From assembly GCF_030580955.1 (NCBI RefSeq), contig NZ_JAUQON010000005.1:62001-126000 (forward strand): a DNA stretch of 64,000 nt. The letters are read 5' to 3'. The translations under genes were made by a program, and so were the position numbers. Origin of the DNA: Hymenobacter convexus. Lineage in GTDB: Bacteria; Bacteroidota; Bacteroidia; Cytophagales; Hymenobacteraceae. Of this stretch, positions 18,558 through 29,583 are shown in pieces. The notes under the pieces are model-generated. The model did no database searches, was not told the DNA's origin, and was given only the letters and a program-made list of their open reading frames with translations. The stretch's first letter is position 1. Each line of letters begins with the position of its first letter.

Positions 18558-19454
18558 ATGCGCACCGATATTGCCCGCTACAACGGAATCTACGGCGACA
18601 GCCGGGCCCAGATTTCGCACGATTATCTGCAAAGCCAGCTCATCGTGCCCCGCCAGCGCCTCACCGACTGGGGCCTCAAGCCGCACCTGCACGAAAACCT
18701 GTTCCAGCTGTTTTTCCTCGAAAGCGGCCGCGCGGCCTTCGAGGCCGCCGAGCTGGTGGAACTGCGCACGCCCTGCCTGGTCATCATTCCGGCCAATACG
18801 GTGCACGGCTTTACCTTCAGCCCGCAGGTGAAGGGGCGCACCCTCACGCTTTCCGAGGCGCTGCTCGACACCATTCTGCAGGCCACGCCCGGCGTGCTGG
18901 TGGAACTGAACACGGTACACATTCTCTCTGATTTCAACGCCGAGGTCAGTTTCGCCGATTTGTTGGAGCTGGAACAGCGCTTGCACGAAGAGATTTATTC
19001 GGAGCTGCCCGGCAAGCAGCTGGCCATCAACGGTTATTTCAAGCTGCTGTTTGTGAAAATTTTCCGGCTGCTGCACCACAATCGCCGCAAAGAAGACAGC
19101 CCCAACCGCGCACTGCACTACTTCCGCGAATTCCAGAAAGCCATTGAAAAAACGGCGCCCTTCGAGAAGAAGATTTCTGATTTTGCCCAGGAACTCAAGA
19201 TTACGCCAGTGCACCTCAACCGCATCTGCCAGGCCGTGAAGGGCAAAACGGCTCAGCAGATTGTTCAGGCCCACACCATTCGCAAGGCCCACAACTACCT
19301 TTTATATACTTCTCTTTCGGTGGCCGAAATCGCCTACGAGCTGCAGTTTGTGGACCCGGGCTATTTCACGCGGTTTTTCCGGAAGCAAACCGGGCTGGCG
19401 CCGGCCGCCTACCGGGCCAAGGCCTACCGGAGCGATACCGCGGGGAAGGTGTAG
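18558..19454 (+). CDS. AraC-family transcriptional regulator
   Basis: 298 residues from ATG 18558. The N-terminal cupin-like sensing domain (about 1-165) contains the HLHENLFQLFFLESG and VIIPANTVHGF segments that resemble sugar- or aromatic-binding AraC proteins such as PobR-like regulators. The C-terminal double helix-turn-helix (about 195-290) ends in the classic FVDPGYFTRFFRKQTGLAPAAYR signature. Divergent from pckA, with 232 bp between them, so control of pckA is possible but unproved. Upstream TATCTTTA is a near match to the -7 box. Confidence 0.92.
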   Translation: MRTDIARYNGIYGDSRAQISHDYLQSQLIVPRQRLTDWGLKPHLHENLFQLFFLESGRAAFEAAELVELRTPCLVIIPANTVHGFTFSPQVKGRTLTLSEALLDTILQATPGVLVELNTVHILSDFNAEVSFADLLELEQRLHEEIYSELPGKQLAINGYFKLLFVKIFRLLHHNRRKEDSPNRALHYFREFQKAIEKTAPFEKKISDFAQELKITPVHLNRICQAVKGKTAQQIVQAHTIRKAHNYLLYTSLSVAEIAYELQFVDPGYFTRFFRKQTGLAPAAYRAKAYRSDTAGKV

Positions 19455-19530
19455 CGCGGACTTTTAGTCCGCGACCCACACTGCGTTCCTTGCTTATCGG
19501 TGCGGGCCGCGGACTAAAAGTCCGCGCTAC
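19451..19530. repeat. Nested palindrome, 23-bp inverted repeat of palindromic arms
   Basis: GTAGCGCGGACTTTTAGTCCGCG (19451-19473) recurs exactly inverted at 19508-19530. Each arm is itself a palindrome (CGCGGACT-AAA-AGTCCGCG), so the DNA can fold either as two small hairpins or as one long one. It starts within the last codons of the AraC-type gene. Confidence 0.9.
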
Positions 19531-19631
19531 GTGCCGAAACTTTCCTAGATTTACCGTGCCCGCAATGCACGACACGCGCAGCCGAGCCGATTTTCCCCGT
19601 CATCAACTCATTTCTCACCCTCGTTTTTTTT

Positions 19632-21218
19632 ATGCAAACCATCTCTGCTCAGACCGAGCCACCGCTCGCCGCGGAATCGACAAGCCACCCCAAGGGCTTG
19701 TACGTGCTGTTTACCACCGAAATGTGGGAGCGTTTTTCGTTCTACGGCATGCGCGCCATCATGAAGCTGTACATGGTGAAGGCCCTGCTGTTCAGCGAGG
19801 CCGACTCCTCCAATCTGTACGGTTCCTACCTCGGCCTGGTGTACCTGACGCCGTTGCTGGGCGGCTACATTGCCGACCGGTACTGGGGCAACCGCCGGTC
19901 CATTATGGTGGGCGGGCTGATGATGGCGCTGGGGCAGTTTGTGCTGTTTGCTTCGGCCAGCTCCTATCAGAACGCGAGCTTCGCCCACATGGCTTTCTAC
20001 ATCGGGCTGGCGCTGCTCATCTTCGGCAATGGATTCTTCAAGCCAAACATTTCCAGCATGGTGGGCAACCTCTACCCGCCGCGCGACCGCCGCATTGACG
20101 TGGCCTACACCATCTTCTACATGGGCATCAACCTGGGCGCCACCTTCGCGCCCATCGTGTGCGGCTACTTTGGCGACACCGGCCGGCCGGCCGATTTCAA
20201 GTGGGGCTTCCTGCTGGCAGGCATTGGCATGCTGCTGGGCACCATCACGTTTGAACTCCTGAAAGGCCGCTTCATCGTGAACGCCGACGGCACGCCCCTG
20301 GGCGCCCGCCCCGAGCGCCGCGCCGTACAAACGGCCAGCGAATCGGCCGGCAACACCCGCAACAACCTGCTGCTGGTGGCCCTCTTCGCCGGAGTGTTTG
20401 CGCTGCTGTACTTTTTGGTGCTTGACCAGAAAATCATCGATTCGCTGATTTACTCGGCCATGGTGGTGGTGCCTATCGCCGTGCTTTCCGATAAATCCCT
20501 CACGCCCGCCGAGCGCCGTAAAATCAACGTGGTGCTCATTCTGGGCTTCTTCGTGATTTTCTTCTGGGCCGCCTTCGAGCAGGCCGGCAACTCCCTCACC
20601 ACTTTCGCCGACAAGCAAACCGACCGGCAACTGGGCAATTTCCTAGTACCGGCGTCCTTCTTCCAAACCATCAACCCGTTTGGCATCATCATCTTCGCCC
20701 CGGTGTTTGCCGTGCTCTGGACCTGGCTCAGCAAGCGTGGTCTGGAGCCGTCGTCGCCGCTGAAAATGGCCTACGGCCTGGCCCTGCTGGCCGTGGGCTA
20801 CCTCGTCATCGCCTTCGGCGTGAACGGGGCGACGGCCACCACCAAGGTGAGCATGTTCTGGCTCACGGCGATGTACCTGCTGCATACGTTTGGTGAGCTG
20901 TGCCTGTCGCCCATCGGCCTGGCGCTGGTGAACAAGCTGGCCCCGGCCCGCCTGGCTTCGCTAATGATGGCCGTATGGTTTCTGGCCATTGCCACGGGCA
21001 ACAAGTTCTCCGGCACGCTGGGCGCGCTCTACCCCGAGCCGGGCAAAGCCGCCCCGCACTTCCTGGGCTTCGAGATTACTGGCCTCTATGAGTTTTTCAT
21101 GGTGTTTGTGGTGCTCTGCGGCGCCACGGCGTTCCTGCTGCTGCTCATCTACCGCAAGCTAACGAAAATGATGGCCGACGAGCCCACTGCCGGTGTTACT
21201 CCCGTTGTGACGGCATAA
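19632..21218 (+). CDS. POT/PTR-family proton-dependent oligopeptide transporter
   Basis: 528 residues with about 14 hydrophobic helices. The family signature near the start (FTTEMWERFSFYGMRAIM) carries the ExxER-like proton-coupling motif region, and GGYIADRYWGNRR is the conserved MFS loop 2-3 motif. The PTR2 signature FFYMGINLG-like (YTIFYMGINLGATFAP) is near residue 155. It imports di- and tripeptides with protons across the inner membrane. Ends in TAA and is followed by a strong terminator. Confidence 0.95.
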   Translation: MQTISAQTEPPLAAESTSHPKGLYVLFTTEMWERFSFYGMRAIMKLYMVKALLFSEADSSNLYGSYLGLVYLTPLLGGYIADRYWGNRRSIMVGGLMMALGQFVLFASASSYQNASFAHMAFYIGLALLIFGNGFFKPNISSMVGNLYPPRDRRIDVAYTIFYMGINLGATFAPIVCGYFGDTGRPADFKWGFLLAGIGMLLGTITFELLKGRFIVNADGTPLGARPERRAVQTASESAGNTRNNLLLVALFAGVFALLYFLVLDQKIIDSLIYSAMVVVPIAVLSDKSLTPAERRKINVVLILGFFVIFFWAAFEQAGNSLTTFADKQTDRQLGNFLVPASFFQTINPFGIIIFAPVFAVLWTWLSKRGLEPSSPLKMAYGLALLAVGYLVIAFGVNGATATTKVSMFWLTAMYLLHTFGELCLSPIGLALVNKLAPARLASLMMAVWFLAIATGNKFSGTLGALYPEPGKAAPHFLGFEITGLYEFFMVFVVLCGATAFLLLLIYRKLTKMMADEPTAGVTPVVTA

Positions 21219-21236
21219 ATCCCTGACAGCGCTGTA

Positions 21237-21275
21237 GAAAAAGCCCCCGACGCCACGGCGTCGGGGGCTTTTTTG
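21237..21275 (+). terminator. Terminator after the POT transporter
   Basis: AAAAAGCCCCCGACGC pairs perfectly over a 4-nt loop and ends in TTTTTT. Confidence 0.9.
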
Positions 21276-21410
21276 TGGCCTTATCGATGCTTTCAAGCGG
21301 CGCGCCAAATTTCTTAAGTTCCGACAACCGTTTCGCAAGCATAAACCATGCTTCACACCGCTCGCCAACCGTCTCGCAACTATAAGCATTTCGGAAGCAT
21401 CAACGAAAAA

Positions 21411-21446
21411 AGAAAGCCCCGCCGGCACTGCCAGCGGGGCTTTCTT
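21411..21446 (-). terminator. Terminator after groEL
   Basis: AGAAAGCCCCGC / GCGGGGCTTTCT with a short interrupted loop, 40 bp downstream of the groEL stop on the minus strand. Confidence 0.85.
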
Positions 21447-21484
21447 ATGAACTAACAGCGAATTGGGCTGCCAGCGGCTTGACC

Positions 21485-23143
<1,659 letters not shown>

Positions 23144-23184
23144 TTAAGAATTAGAAATTAAAGAATTAGGAATTTTCAACCGGC

Positions 23185-23475
23185 TTAGAGCACAGCGAAA
23201 ATGTCCGACTCGCGCATGATGAGTAGGTCCTCACCGTCGACGGTGATTTCGGTGCCGGCGTACTTGCCATAGAGCACCTGGTCGCCCACGGCCACCTGCG
23301 GCTTGATGATGGTGCCGCTATCAGCGGTTTTGCCTTCGCCCACGGCCACAACTTCGCCACGCTGGGGCTTCTCCTTGGCCGTATCGGGGATGATGATGCC
23401 GGATTTGGTTTTCTCCTCGGCGGCGGCGGCGCGAACAATGACGCGGTCGGCCAGCGGTTTCATGCTAAGTGCCAT
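23185..23475 (-). CDS. groS: Co-chaperonin GroES (10 kDa)
   Basis: 96 residues, the usual length. The conserved N-terminal LADRVIVR segment, the mobile loop ([20 protein letters not shown]) and the C-terminal [13 protein letters not shown] are all present. It caps the GroEL ring. First gene of the groESL pair; the upstream 260-bp gap to secG's terminator holds its promoter, but no clear TAnnTTTG box or CIRCE repeat was recognised. Confidence 0.98.
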   Translation of the reverse strand: MALSMKPLADRVIVRAAAAEEKTKSGIIIPDTAKEKPQRGEVVAVGEGKTADSGTIIKPQVAVGDQVLYGKYAGTEITVDGEDLLIMRESDIFAVL

Positions 23476-23666
23476 TTTGGGTGTATTTGGGTTGGGTTAA
23501 GGTTAAAAACTAGGTGCCCGGCCCTGTCGCACTTCCCGTGCCAGCCCGCCTAACCTGACAAAATGGGTAGAGTATGGCGCTGCCAAGTGGCAGAAGTGGC
23601 GGAAACGCCGAAGTGGCTGCTACCTGTTCAGTTTCCGCCTTAGATTATTGGCAACCGTAGCCTACA

Positions 23667-23704
23667 AAAAAAGCCGATGCTTCCGCAAGGGAAACATCGG
23701 CTTT
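23667..23704 (-). terminator. Terminator after secG
   Basis: AAAGCCGATG...CATCGGCTTT hairpin with a run of seven T on the minus strand, 30 bp behind the secG stop. Confidence 0.85.
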
Positions 23705-23736
23705 CTCCAAATGGACAGTGCTGGGAAGCGCGGCGG

Positions 23737-24129
23737 TTATTGCTTCTGCTCAGGCGTGGTAGCCGGAGCAACAGGCTGTGCTGCCGGAGCCGTGCCGGTG
23801 CCAGCCGGGGCCGGCGCAGACGAGCTCGGGGCCGGAGCCGGAGCGGGCAGCTTGGTTTCGAGGGCGCGCTGCTGGTTCACGCTGCGCACGGGGCCGCCGG
23901 TGGTGCCGGTGAGCATGTGGGTGCCGAGCGACAGCACCACCAACCCGATGGCGAAGCCCCAGGTGAGCTTCTCCAGCAAATCGCCGGTGCGTTTCACGCC
24001 CATCATGCTGGCCGCGCCACCGGCGCTAAACTGGCTGGAAATTCCGCCGCCCTTGGGGTTTTGGGCCAGCACCACAAGCGCCAGCAGAAAGCACACAACA
24101 AGAATCAGAACGATGATGGCGATATACAT
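23737..24129 (-). CDS. secG: Preprotein translocase subunit SecG
   Basis: 130 residues. Two membrane helices (about 1-22 and 58-75) flank the conserved loop with QNPKGGGISSQF and the GGAASMMG segment, the SecG signature. It assists SecYE in moving proteins through the inner membrane. The C-terminal 45 residues form a Pro/Ala-rich tail, common in Bacteroidota SecG. It is the last gene of the run sigma-54 regulator, lptE, TPR protein, secG, and is followed by a terminator. Confidence 0.93.
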   Translation of the reverse strand: MYIAIIVLILVVCFLLALVVLAQNPKGGGISSQFSAGGAASMMGVKRTGDLLEKLTWGFAIGLVVLSLGTHMLTGTTGGPVRSVNQQRALETKLPAPAPAPSSSAPAPAGTGTAPAAQPVAPATTPEQKQ

Positions 24130-24153
24130 GGAATCAAAAAGAAGAAAGGCGAA

Positions 24154-25785
24154 CTACGCCAAAGGTTGCAAAGATTGGATTTGGGCCGCAAAGTACGCCA
24201 TTTTTTCCGGCTGTTTCACCATTAGTTTCTCATAAATCTCAATGGCTCGGGCGGTTTTGCCTTGGCGCACGAAGATGCGGGCGAGGTTTTCGGACACCAA
24301 ATCGGGTTCGGCACGGGTACTGCGCACGCTGAGGTCGGTCTGGCCGCCGGGCGCGGGCGGCAGCATCCCCGGCCGGGTGAGGCGCGGCTGGCGCTTGAGG
24401 AAGTTGTTGATAAGCTCGAGCGACGACGGCAACACCGGCACTGGCGGGCAGTGCGTGGCCCAATGGTTGAGCAGGAGCGGGTCGGGTTCGAAGAAGGCAC
24501 CGGGAGGCGGCAGGGGGGCGGCAGGCGGCTGCGCGGCGGTTTCGGCGAAGTTTTTTTCGGCCTCATCGGTGAGCAGGTGCAACAGCTGCATGGAAAAGCC
24601 CAGGCGGCTGCTTTCGCCAAAGCCATACCCGATGGTCGTGTCGCCGGTAAAGGCAGCGGGGGTGAGCACCGGCGGCGCGGGCGTAGCGTTGGCGCCCGCT
24701 GGCAGGAGGTCGGCAATAGGAGCAGGGCCCCCCAGGCTCAGGGTGACGGCGGCCGCGGCCCACTCATCAACCAGCCCCGGCAACTCGTAGGCCGGTGGGG
24801 CGGGCGGCGGCTCGGCCAGACCAAATTCAAAGCGCGCTTCGCCCGCTTCCACCGGCGGCCGGATGGCCGGCGCCTGCGCGGGCAAGTCGGGCTCCTCTTC
24901 GGGCACTGCCTCCGGCATCGGCTCGGGCATAGGCGAAGCGGCAGGGATATGCACGCCTTCCTGGTCAACGAGTACCGGCAAAATACTCGCGTCAGGGCTT
25001 GGAGCAGGAGTTAAGGTTTCCTCTGCGTTAGAAATCTCAACCCGCTCAGCTTCGGGCGCAGGTTGTGCTTCCGCAGCGAGGACGGGGACTGCCTCAATCG
25101 GTCCCGCTGACTCCGCCATAGGTATAGTTTCTGTGGGCGCTGCCTGAGCTTCTGCGTCAACAATCGGTGTTGCAACAGGCGCAATCTCCTTTGTTGGAAT
25201 TTCGGCCAAGGGCGGGGCAGGGGCCTGCGTGGCTTCCGCTGGTGCGGCAGGCGCCTGAACCACCACCGGGGCAGCGGCCTCCATTACCGAAGCCGAAACT
25301 TCCGCTTCGGGCACTACCTTAGGCACCGCGGCTGCTTCAGAAACGACCGGGGCTGCCGGTGAGGCCTGAACAACCGGGAGGGGAGCCGAAACTGCTGCGG
25401 CCTCAACAACCGGGGCGGGCACAACGGCCGGCACGGGAGCCAGAGCCTCCACTACTGGTAGCACGATGGAGGATTCCGCTGCCAGTTGCTCAGAAACCAA
25501 CGCAGCGGGTACAACTTCGACTTCGCTAACGGACTCCGGTTCTGCAACGGGCGCCACTTCCTCAATCAGGCGGCGCAGCAGGGTGCGGTCGGCGGCGTAG
25601 GTGGCGGCGCGGCGCAGGCGCTGGCCGGCCAGCATGGTGCCGTGGTCGTGGGCGGCTTTGGCCAGCAATAAGTGGGCCGTCTGGCAATACGGAAACGCCT
25701 GGGCCAGCTGCTCCAACTCGCGCACCTCCGCCGGGCCAAGGGCGGTTGGGCGGGCAAGAACCTGTAGAAGCGTGGCGCGGGTCAC
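24154..25785 (-). CDS. TPR-ending protein with long Pro/Ala/Val/Glu-rich disordered middle
   Basis: 543 residues. The N-terminal part (about 1-75) is helical and TPR-like (LAQAFPYCQTAHLLLAKAA). The middle (about 85-330) is low in complexity, with repeated A, P, V and E and almost no aromatic residues, so it should be disordered. The C-terminal 60 residues form one TPR-like hairpin (ARIFVRQGKTARAIEIYEKLMVKQPEK). No signal peptide. It lies between lptE and secG, the usual place for this Bacteroidota protein, which hints at an envelope or secretion role. Function unknown. Confidence 0.8.
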   Translation of the reverse strand: MTRATLLQVLARPTALGPAEVRELEQLAQAFPYCQTAHLLLAKAAHDHGTMLAGQRLRRAATYAADRTLLRRLIEEVAPVAEPESVSEVEVVPAALVSEQLAAESSIVLPVVEALAPVPAVVPAPVVEAAAVSAPLPVVQASPAAPVVSEAAAVPKVVPEAEVSASVMEAAAPVVVQAPAAPAEATQAPAPPLAEIPTKEIAPVATPIVDAEAQAAPTETIPMAESAGPIEAVPVLAAEAQPAPEAERVEISNAEETLTPAPSPDASILPVLVDQEGVHIPAASPMPEPMPEAVPEEEPDLPAQAPAIRPPVEAGEARFEFGLAEPPPAPPAYELPGLVDEWAAAAVTLSLGGPAPIADLLPAGANATPAPPVLTPAAFTGDTTIGYGFGESSRLGFSMQLLHLLTDEAEKNFAETAAQPPAAPLPPPGAFFEPDPLLLNHWATHCPPVPVLPSSLELINNFLKRQPRLTRPGMLPPAPGGQTDLSVRSTRAEPDLVSENLARIFVRQGKTARAIEIYEKLMVKQPEKMAYFAAQIQSLQPLA

Positions 25786-25986
25786 GAGGGTAAAGAGACT
25801 TTAAAAAGCAGTAGCGAACTAATAATTGCCTTTATCCCATCGGAGCGACGGAAGAATGGGGGCGCAACATTACGTCAATTTACGCAAATCCCCACCTGTT
25901 TTATTAGGCTCAGCCCAGACCCGTGCCAGCGGTTGGCGGCAAGGCCTTCAAGGTTTGTGATTTACCAAAATCTCCGCGTTCGGTAC

Positions 25987-26583
25987 CTACCAGTTGGCCA
26001 CCGATTTATTGAAAATATCGGTGATGATTTTGTTGGTGGTGGTCCGTACGGCGTTGGGGTCGTTGTTGATGGTGGCGATGTTGCGGTCGGCGGCGTAGTC
26101 GTCGAAGTTCTGGAATATCTGTTCGAAGCTTTGCTTGTCGTCCTTGGTGTTCGTGAAGCGAATTTTGACTTGAATGGTGAGCCGGTTGGAGCCGGCCTGG
26201 CTCACGCCATTCACCTGCTGAATGGACGCCGGGGCAAAATCGTAGGCCACGATGTTGCCGTCGAATTGCAGGTCGCCATCGCGCGGCACCAGCTTCAGGT
26301 TGGTATTGCGCTGGAAATAGTCTTTCAAATCCTCGGTGAAGCGCTGCGTGAGGAAGGCCGGGCCGGTCGGCGAATTGTTCTGAATTGTGGAGATGGAGAT
26401 GGTGCGCACCGCCGGGTCAATGTTGGTGCCATTGAATGAATAAATGCCGCAGCCGCTCAGCAAGCCACCAGCCACCAGCCACCAGCTGCAGGCCAGCAGG
26501 TAGCGCCAGGCGGCGCCCTGGCCAAAGGCTTGCAGCGTGTGGCTGACAGCTGGCGGCGTAAAATCAAACTTGCTCCAGGTCAT
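25987..26583 (-). CDS. lptE: LptE family LPS-assembly lipoprotein
   Basis: 198 residues. A hydrophobic segment and lipobox (LLSGC, Cys45) mark it as a lipoprotein for the outer membrane. The first 27 residues before the hydrophobic core are longer than usual; ATG 26583 is the only good start and overlaps the upstream gene by 20 bp. The mature part has the conserved GIYSFNGTNIDPAVRTISI opening and DGNIVAYDF segment of LptE. With LptD it inserts lipopolysaccharide into the outer leaflet. Translationally coupled to the sigma-54 regulator gene. Confidence 0.92.
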   Translation of the reverse strand: MTWSKFDFTPPAVSHTLQAFGQGAAWRYLLACSWWLVAGGLLSGCGIYSFNGTNIDPAVRTISISTIQNNSPTGPAFLTQRFTEDLKDYFQRNTNLKLVPRDGDLQFDGNIVAYDFAPASIQQVNGVSQAGSNRLTIQVKIRFTNTKDDKQSFEQIFQNFDDYAADRNIATINNDPNAVRTTTNKIITDIFNKSVANW

Positions 26584-27856
26584 ATTGCTTGAGTTTGCGG
26601 TAGAGCGTGCGCTCCGAAATGCCCAAATCGTGAGCGGCGTACTTGCGTTTGTTGTTGTGCTTCTTCAGGGCCTTGAGAATCATCTCGCGTTCCTTCACGT
26701 CGAGGGAAAGCGTTTCTTCCTCCGTTTCGTGCGGGATGTCCTCTACCGGGGCTTCGTCGTCGTAGCCGGCGGCGGGCTCGCTGTTGTATGTGCTGGGCGC
26801 GGGCGGCAGGAAATACTCCGCGCCCGGGCTGCCCTCAAACGCGCTGGCCGGGCCGGTATTGCTGAAGAGGTGGCTGTTTTGGCGCAGCAGCTCCTGAGCT
26901 TCCTGGGGGCGCTGGCCGGTGGCCAGTTCGAGCACCATTTTCTTGAGGTCCGTCATGTCGCGGCGCATGTCGAACAGGATTTTGTAGAGCAAATCGCGCT
27001 CCGAGTAGCCGGCCGTGGCGCCGTCGGGGGCACCGGGGCCCAGCAGCATGGGTAGGCGGCTGGTCTGGTCCTGGGGCAGGTAGGGGGCCAGGCGGCGGGC
27101 GTCGAGCTCGCGCTCGGTTTCCAGCACCGAAATCTGCTCGGCGATGTTTTTGAGCTGGCGGATGTTGCCGGGGAAGCGGAAGCGCGTCAGCGCCTGCACC
27201 GCATCGGGCAGCAGCGTGATGGGCCGCGTCCGGTAGCGCTCGGCCGAGTCAGAAGCAAACTTGCGGAACAACAGGTAGATATCCTCGCCGCGCTCGCGCA
27301 GTGGCGGTACCGTGATGGGCACCGTATTCAGCCGGTAGTACAGGTCTTCGCGGAAGGTGCCGGACTGCACGCGGTCAAGCAGGTTCACGTTGGTGGCGGC
27401 CACCACACGCACGTCGGTTTTCTGCACCTTGCTGCTGCCCACCCGAATAAACTCGCCATTCTCCAGCACGCGCAGCAGGCGGGCTTGCGTGCCCAGCGGC
27501 ATCTCGCCGATTTCATCAAGGAAAATGGTGCCGCCGTTGGTGACCTCGAAGTAGCCCTTGCGCGCCTCATTAGCGCCGGTGAAGGAGCCTTTCTCGTGCC
27601 CAAATAGCTCCGAATCAATGGTGCCTTCGGGGATGGCGCCGCAGTTGATGGCAATGAACTGCCCGTGCTTGCGCGGCGAGAGGGCGTGAATAATCTTGGA
27701 AAACGACTCCTTGCCCGACCCGCTTTCGCCGGTGATGAGCACCGTCATGTCGGTGGGTGCCACCTGGGCGGCCACCTGAATGGCGTAATTCAGCGCCGGC
27801 GCGTTGCCGATGATGCCGAACCGGAGCTTGATGGATTGGATTTCGGAAGGTGTCAA
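26564..27856 (-). CDS. Sigma-54-dependent transcriptional activator without receiver domain
   Basis: 430 residues. It begins directly with the AAA+ domain: Walker A GESGSGKE (43-50), the sigma-54 contact loop GSFTGA (90-95, Ser for Ala as in some members), Walker B IFLDEIGEM (111-119). A variable linker with a short coiled segment follows, then a C-terminal Fis-type helix-turn-helix (NKRKYAAHDLGISERTLYRKL). It activates RNA polymerase carrying RpoN. No phosphoreceiver or GAF domain is present, so input must come another way. The overlap with lptE and its place downstream of miaB are typical for Bacteroidota. Confidence 0.95.
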   Translation of the reverse strand: MTPSEIQSIKLRFGIIGNAPALNYAIQVAAQVAPTDMTVLITGESGSGKESFSKIIHALSPRKHGQFIAINCGAIPEGTIDSELFGHEKGSFTGANEARKGYFEVTNGGTIFLDEIGEMPLGTQARLLRVLENGEFIRVGSSKVQKTDVRVVAATNVNLLDRVQSGTFREDLYYRLNTVPITVPPLRERGEDIYLLFRKFASDSAERYRTRPITLLPDAVQALTRFRFPGNIRQLKNIAEQISVLETERELDARRLAPYLPQDQTSRLPMLLGPGAPDGATAGYSERDLLYKILFDMRRDMTDLKKMVLELATGQRPQEAQELLRQNSHLFSNTGPASAFEGSPGAEYFLPPAPSTYNSEPAAGYDDEAPVEDIPHETEEETLSLDVKEREMILKALKKHNNKRKYAAHDLGISERTLYRKLKQYDLEQV

Positions 27857-27970
27857 AGGGAAGTCGGAATGGAATAAAACGGGAAGAGCGCGCCATGGCG
27901 CGTGCTTGCTGGGATGTTGTCCCTTAAACGTTGCAACCGGTGAGGCCGCTGAGTGCGCCTTGGCGCGTTG

Positions 27971-29407
27971 CTACACCATCTCGCCCAGCAGTGCCGCGCC
28001 GGTCGTGCTGGTAGCCAACACGTTCACGTAATCACCTTTCCGGGCGCTGCCTTTGGGGAATATGACGACCTGGTTCTGGTCGTTGCGGCCACTCAGGTGC
28101 TCGGCCGAGCGTTTGGATGGCCCTTCCACCAGCACCTGGTGCACCCTGCCCACCATGCGGGCGTAGCGGGCGCGGGCATGCACTTGCTGCAAATCAATGA
28201 TTTCCTGTAAGCGGCGCTTCTTGGTTTCCAGCGGAATATCGTCTTCGAGCTTGCGGGCGGCCAGCGTGCCGGGGCGCTCCGAGTAGAAGAAGTTGTAGGC
28301 CATGTCGTATTTCACCAAGTCGAGCAGGCTCAGGGAATCCTGGTGCTCCTCCTCGGTTTCGGAGCAGAAACCCGAAATCATGTCAGTCGAGATGGCGCAG
28401 TCCTCGCCCAGAATGCGGCGGATGGCGCGCACCCGCTCCTCGTACCAGGGCCGGTCGTAGGTGCGGTTCATGAGGGCCAGCACGCGGGAGTTGCCGCTCT
28501 GGGCCGGCAGGTGGATGTACTTGCAGATGTTGTCGTGGCGCGCCATGGTGTGCAGCACCTCGTCGGTGATGTCCTTGGGGTGTGAGGTGGAGAAGCGCAC
28601 CCGCAGCTCGGGGCTGATGAGGGCTACGCGCTCCAGCAGCTGGGCGAAGTTGACGTGCTCCAGGCCGTCGGCCGAAGCCCACTTGTAGGAGTCAACGTTC
28701 TGGCCCAGCAGAGTCACTTCCTTGTAGCCGGCCGCTACTAAGGCGCTGGCTTCCTGAATGATGCTGTGGGCGTCGCGGCTGCGTTCGCGCCCGCGGGTGA
28801 AAGGCACCACGCAGAACGAGCACATGTTGTCGCAGCCGCGCATGATGCTGATGAAGGCCGACACGCCGTTCGAGTTCAGGCGCACGGGCGTGATGTCGGC
28901 GTAAGTTTCTTCGCGGCTCAACAGCACGTTCACGCCTTTCTGGCCACTATCTACCTGGCTAATGAGGCCGGGCAGGTCGCGGTAGGCATCGGGGCCCACC
29001 ACGAGGTCCACAATTTTCTCTTCCTCCAAAAACTTGCTTTTCAGGCGCTCAGCCATGCAGCCGAGCACACCCACGAGCATCCCAGGCTTGCGCTTCTTGT
29101 GCGAATTAATCTGCTTGAGGCGCATGCGCACCGTTTGCTCGGCCTTCTCGCGAATGGAGCAGGTGTTGAGCAACACGAGGTCGGCGTTGGCGAGGTCGTC
29201 GGTGGTATCGAAACCTTCATCAAACAGAATGCTCGACACGATTTCGGAGTCCGAGAAGTTCATCTGGCAGCCGTAGCTCTCAATGTAGAGCTTGCGCTGG
29301 CGGCCGGTGCGGGTGGCAGCCGTTACGCGCACCTCGCCGCTGGGCGTGGCCTCGGCGGTAGGAGCGGCTTTATCTAAAAAATCTAAGGTTAACAGGGGCT
29401 GGGCCAT
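27971..29407 (-). CDS. miaB: tRNA-2-methylthio-N6-dimethylallyladenosine synthase
   Basis: 478 residues. The UPF0004 domain holds three cysteines for the second Fe-S cluster (Cys47 in GCQMN, Cys83 in NTCSIR, Cys117 in LGCMAE), the radical SAM domain holds CX3CX2C in GCDNMCSFC (192, 196, 199), and a TRAM domain closes the protein. It adds a methylthio group to i6A37 of tRNAs reading U-starting codons. The extended N-terminus (about 35 residues) is Ala/Thr-rich. MiaE, which hydroxylates the product, is encoded at 38511. Confidence 0.97.
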   Translation of the reverse strand: MAQPLLTLDFLDKAAPTAEATPSGEVRVTAATRTGRQRKLYIESYGCQMNFSDSEIVSSILFDEGFDTTDDLANADLVLLNTCSIREKAEQTVRMRLKQINSHKKRKPGMLVGVLGCMAERLKSKFLEEEKIVDLVVGPDAYRDLPGLISQVDSGQKGVNVLLSREETYADITPVRLNSNGVSAFISIMRGCDNMCSFCVVPFTRGRERSRDAHSIIQEASALVAAGYKEVTLLGQNVDSYKWASADGLEHVNFAQLLERVALISPELRVRFSTSHPKDITDEVLHTMARHDNICKYIHLPAQSGNSRVLALMNRTYDRPWYEERVRAIRRILGEDCAISTDMISGFCSETEEEHQDSLSLLDLVKYDMAYNFFYSERPGTLAARKLEDDIPLETKKRRLQEIIDLQQVHARARYARMVGRVHQVLVEGPSKRSAEHLSGRNDQNQVVIFPKGSARKGDYVNVLATSTTGAALLGEMV

Positions 29408-29432
29408 ATTCTAAACGCTTTTCGGCGGAGGA

Positions 29433-29440
29433 CAAAGATA
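29433..29440 (-). promoter_or_regulatory. -7 box TATCTTTG of miaB
   Basis: On the minus strand, 25 nt before the miaB ATG. Perfect TAnnTTTG match. Confidence 0.65.
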
Positions 29441-29495
29441 CGGCAACCGGATGTAAAATGACAGAATGGCAGGGGATAATGGCTGGCTGGGTTTG

Positions 29496-29577
29496 TCATC
29501 CTGAGTGCAACGAAGGACCTTATCACATTAGAATCAACGGACAACGTAGCAAGGTCCTTCGCCACGCTCAGGATGGC
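29496..29577. repeat. Palindromic repeat, family A copy 1
   Basis: TCATCCTGAGTGCAACGAAG (start of the left arm, 29496-29521) pairs with 29551-29577 with a few mismatches. Same core as the copy at 44957. It lies between the pabB stop and the miaB promoter. Confidence 0.85.
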
Positions 29578-29583
29578 AGCTGC

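Noticed and set aside
23476..23736. CIRCE heat-shock operator upstream of groES
   Set aside because: No TTAGCACTC-N9-GAGTGCTAA-like repeat could be seen.
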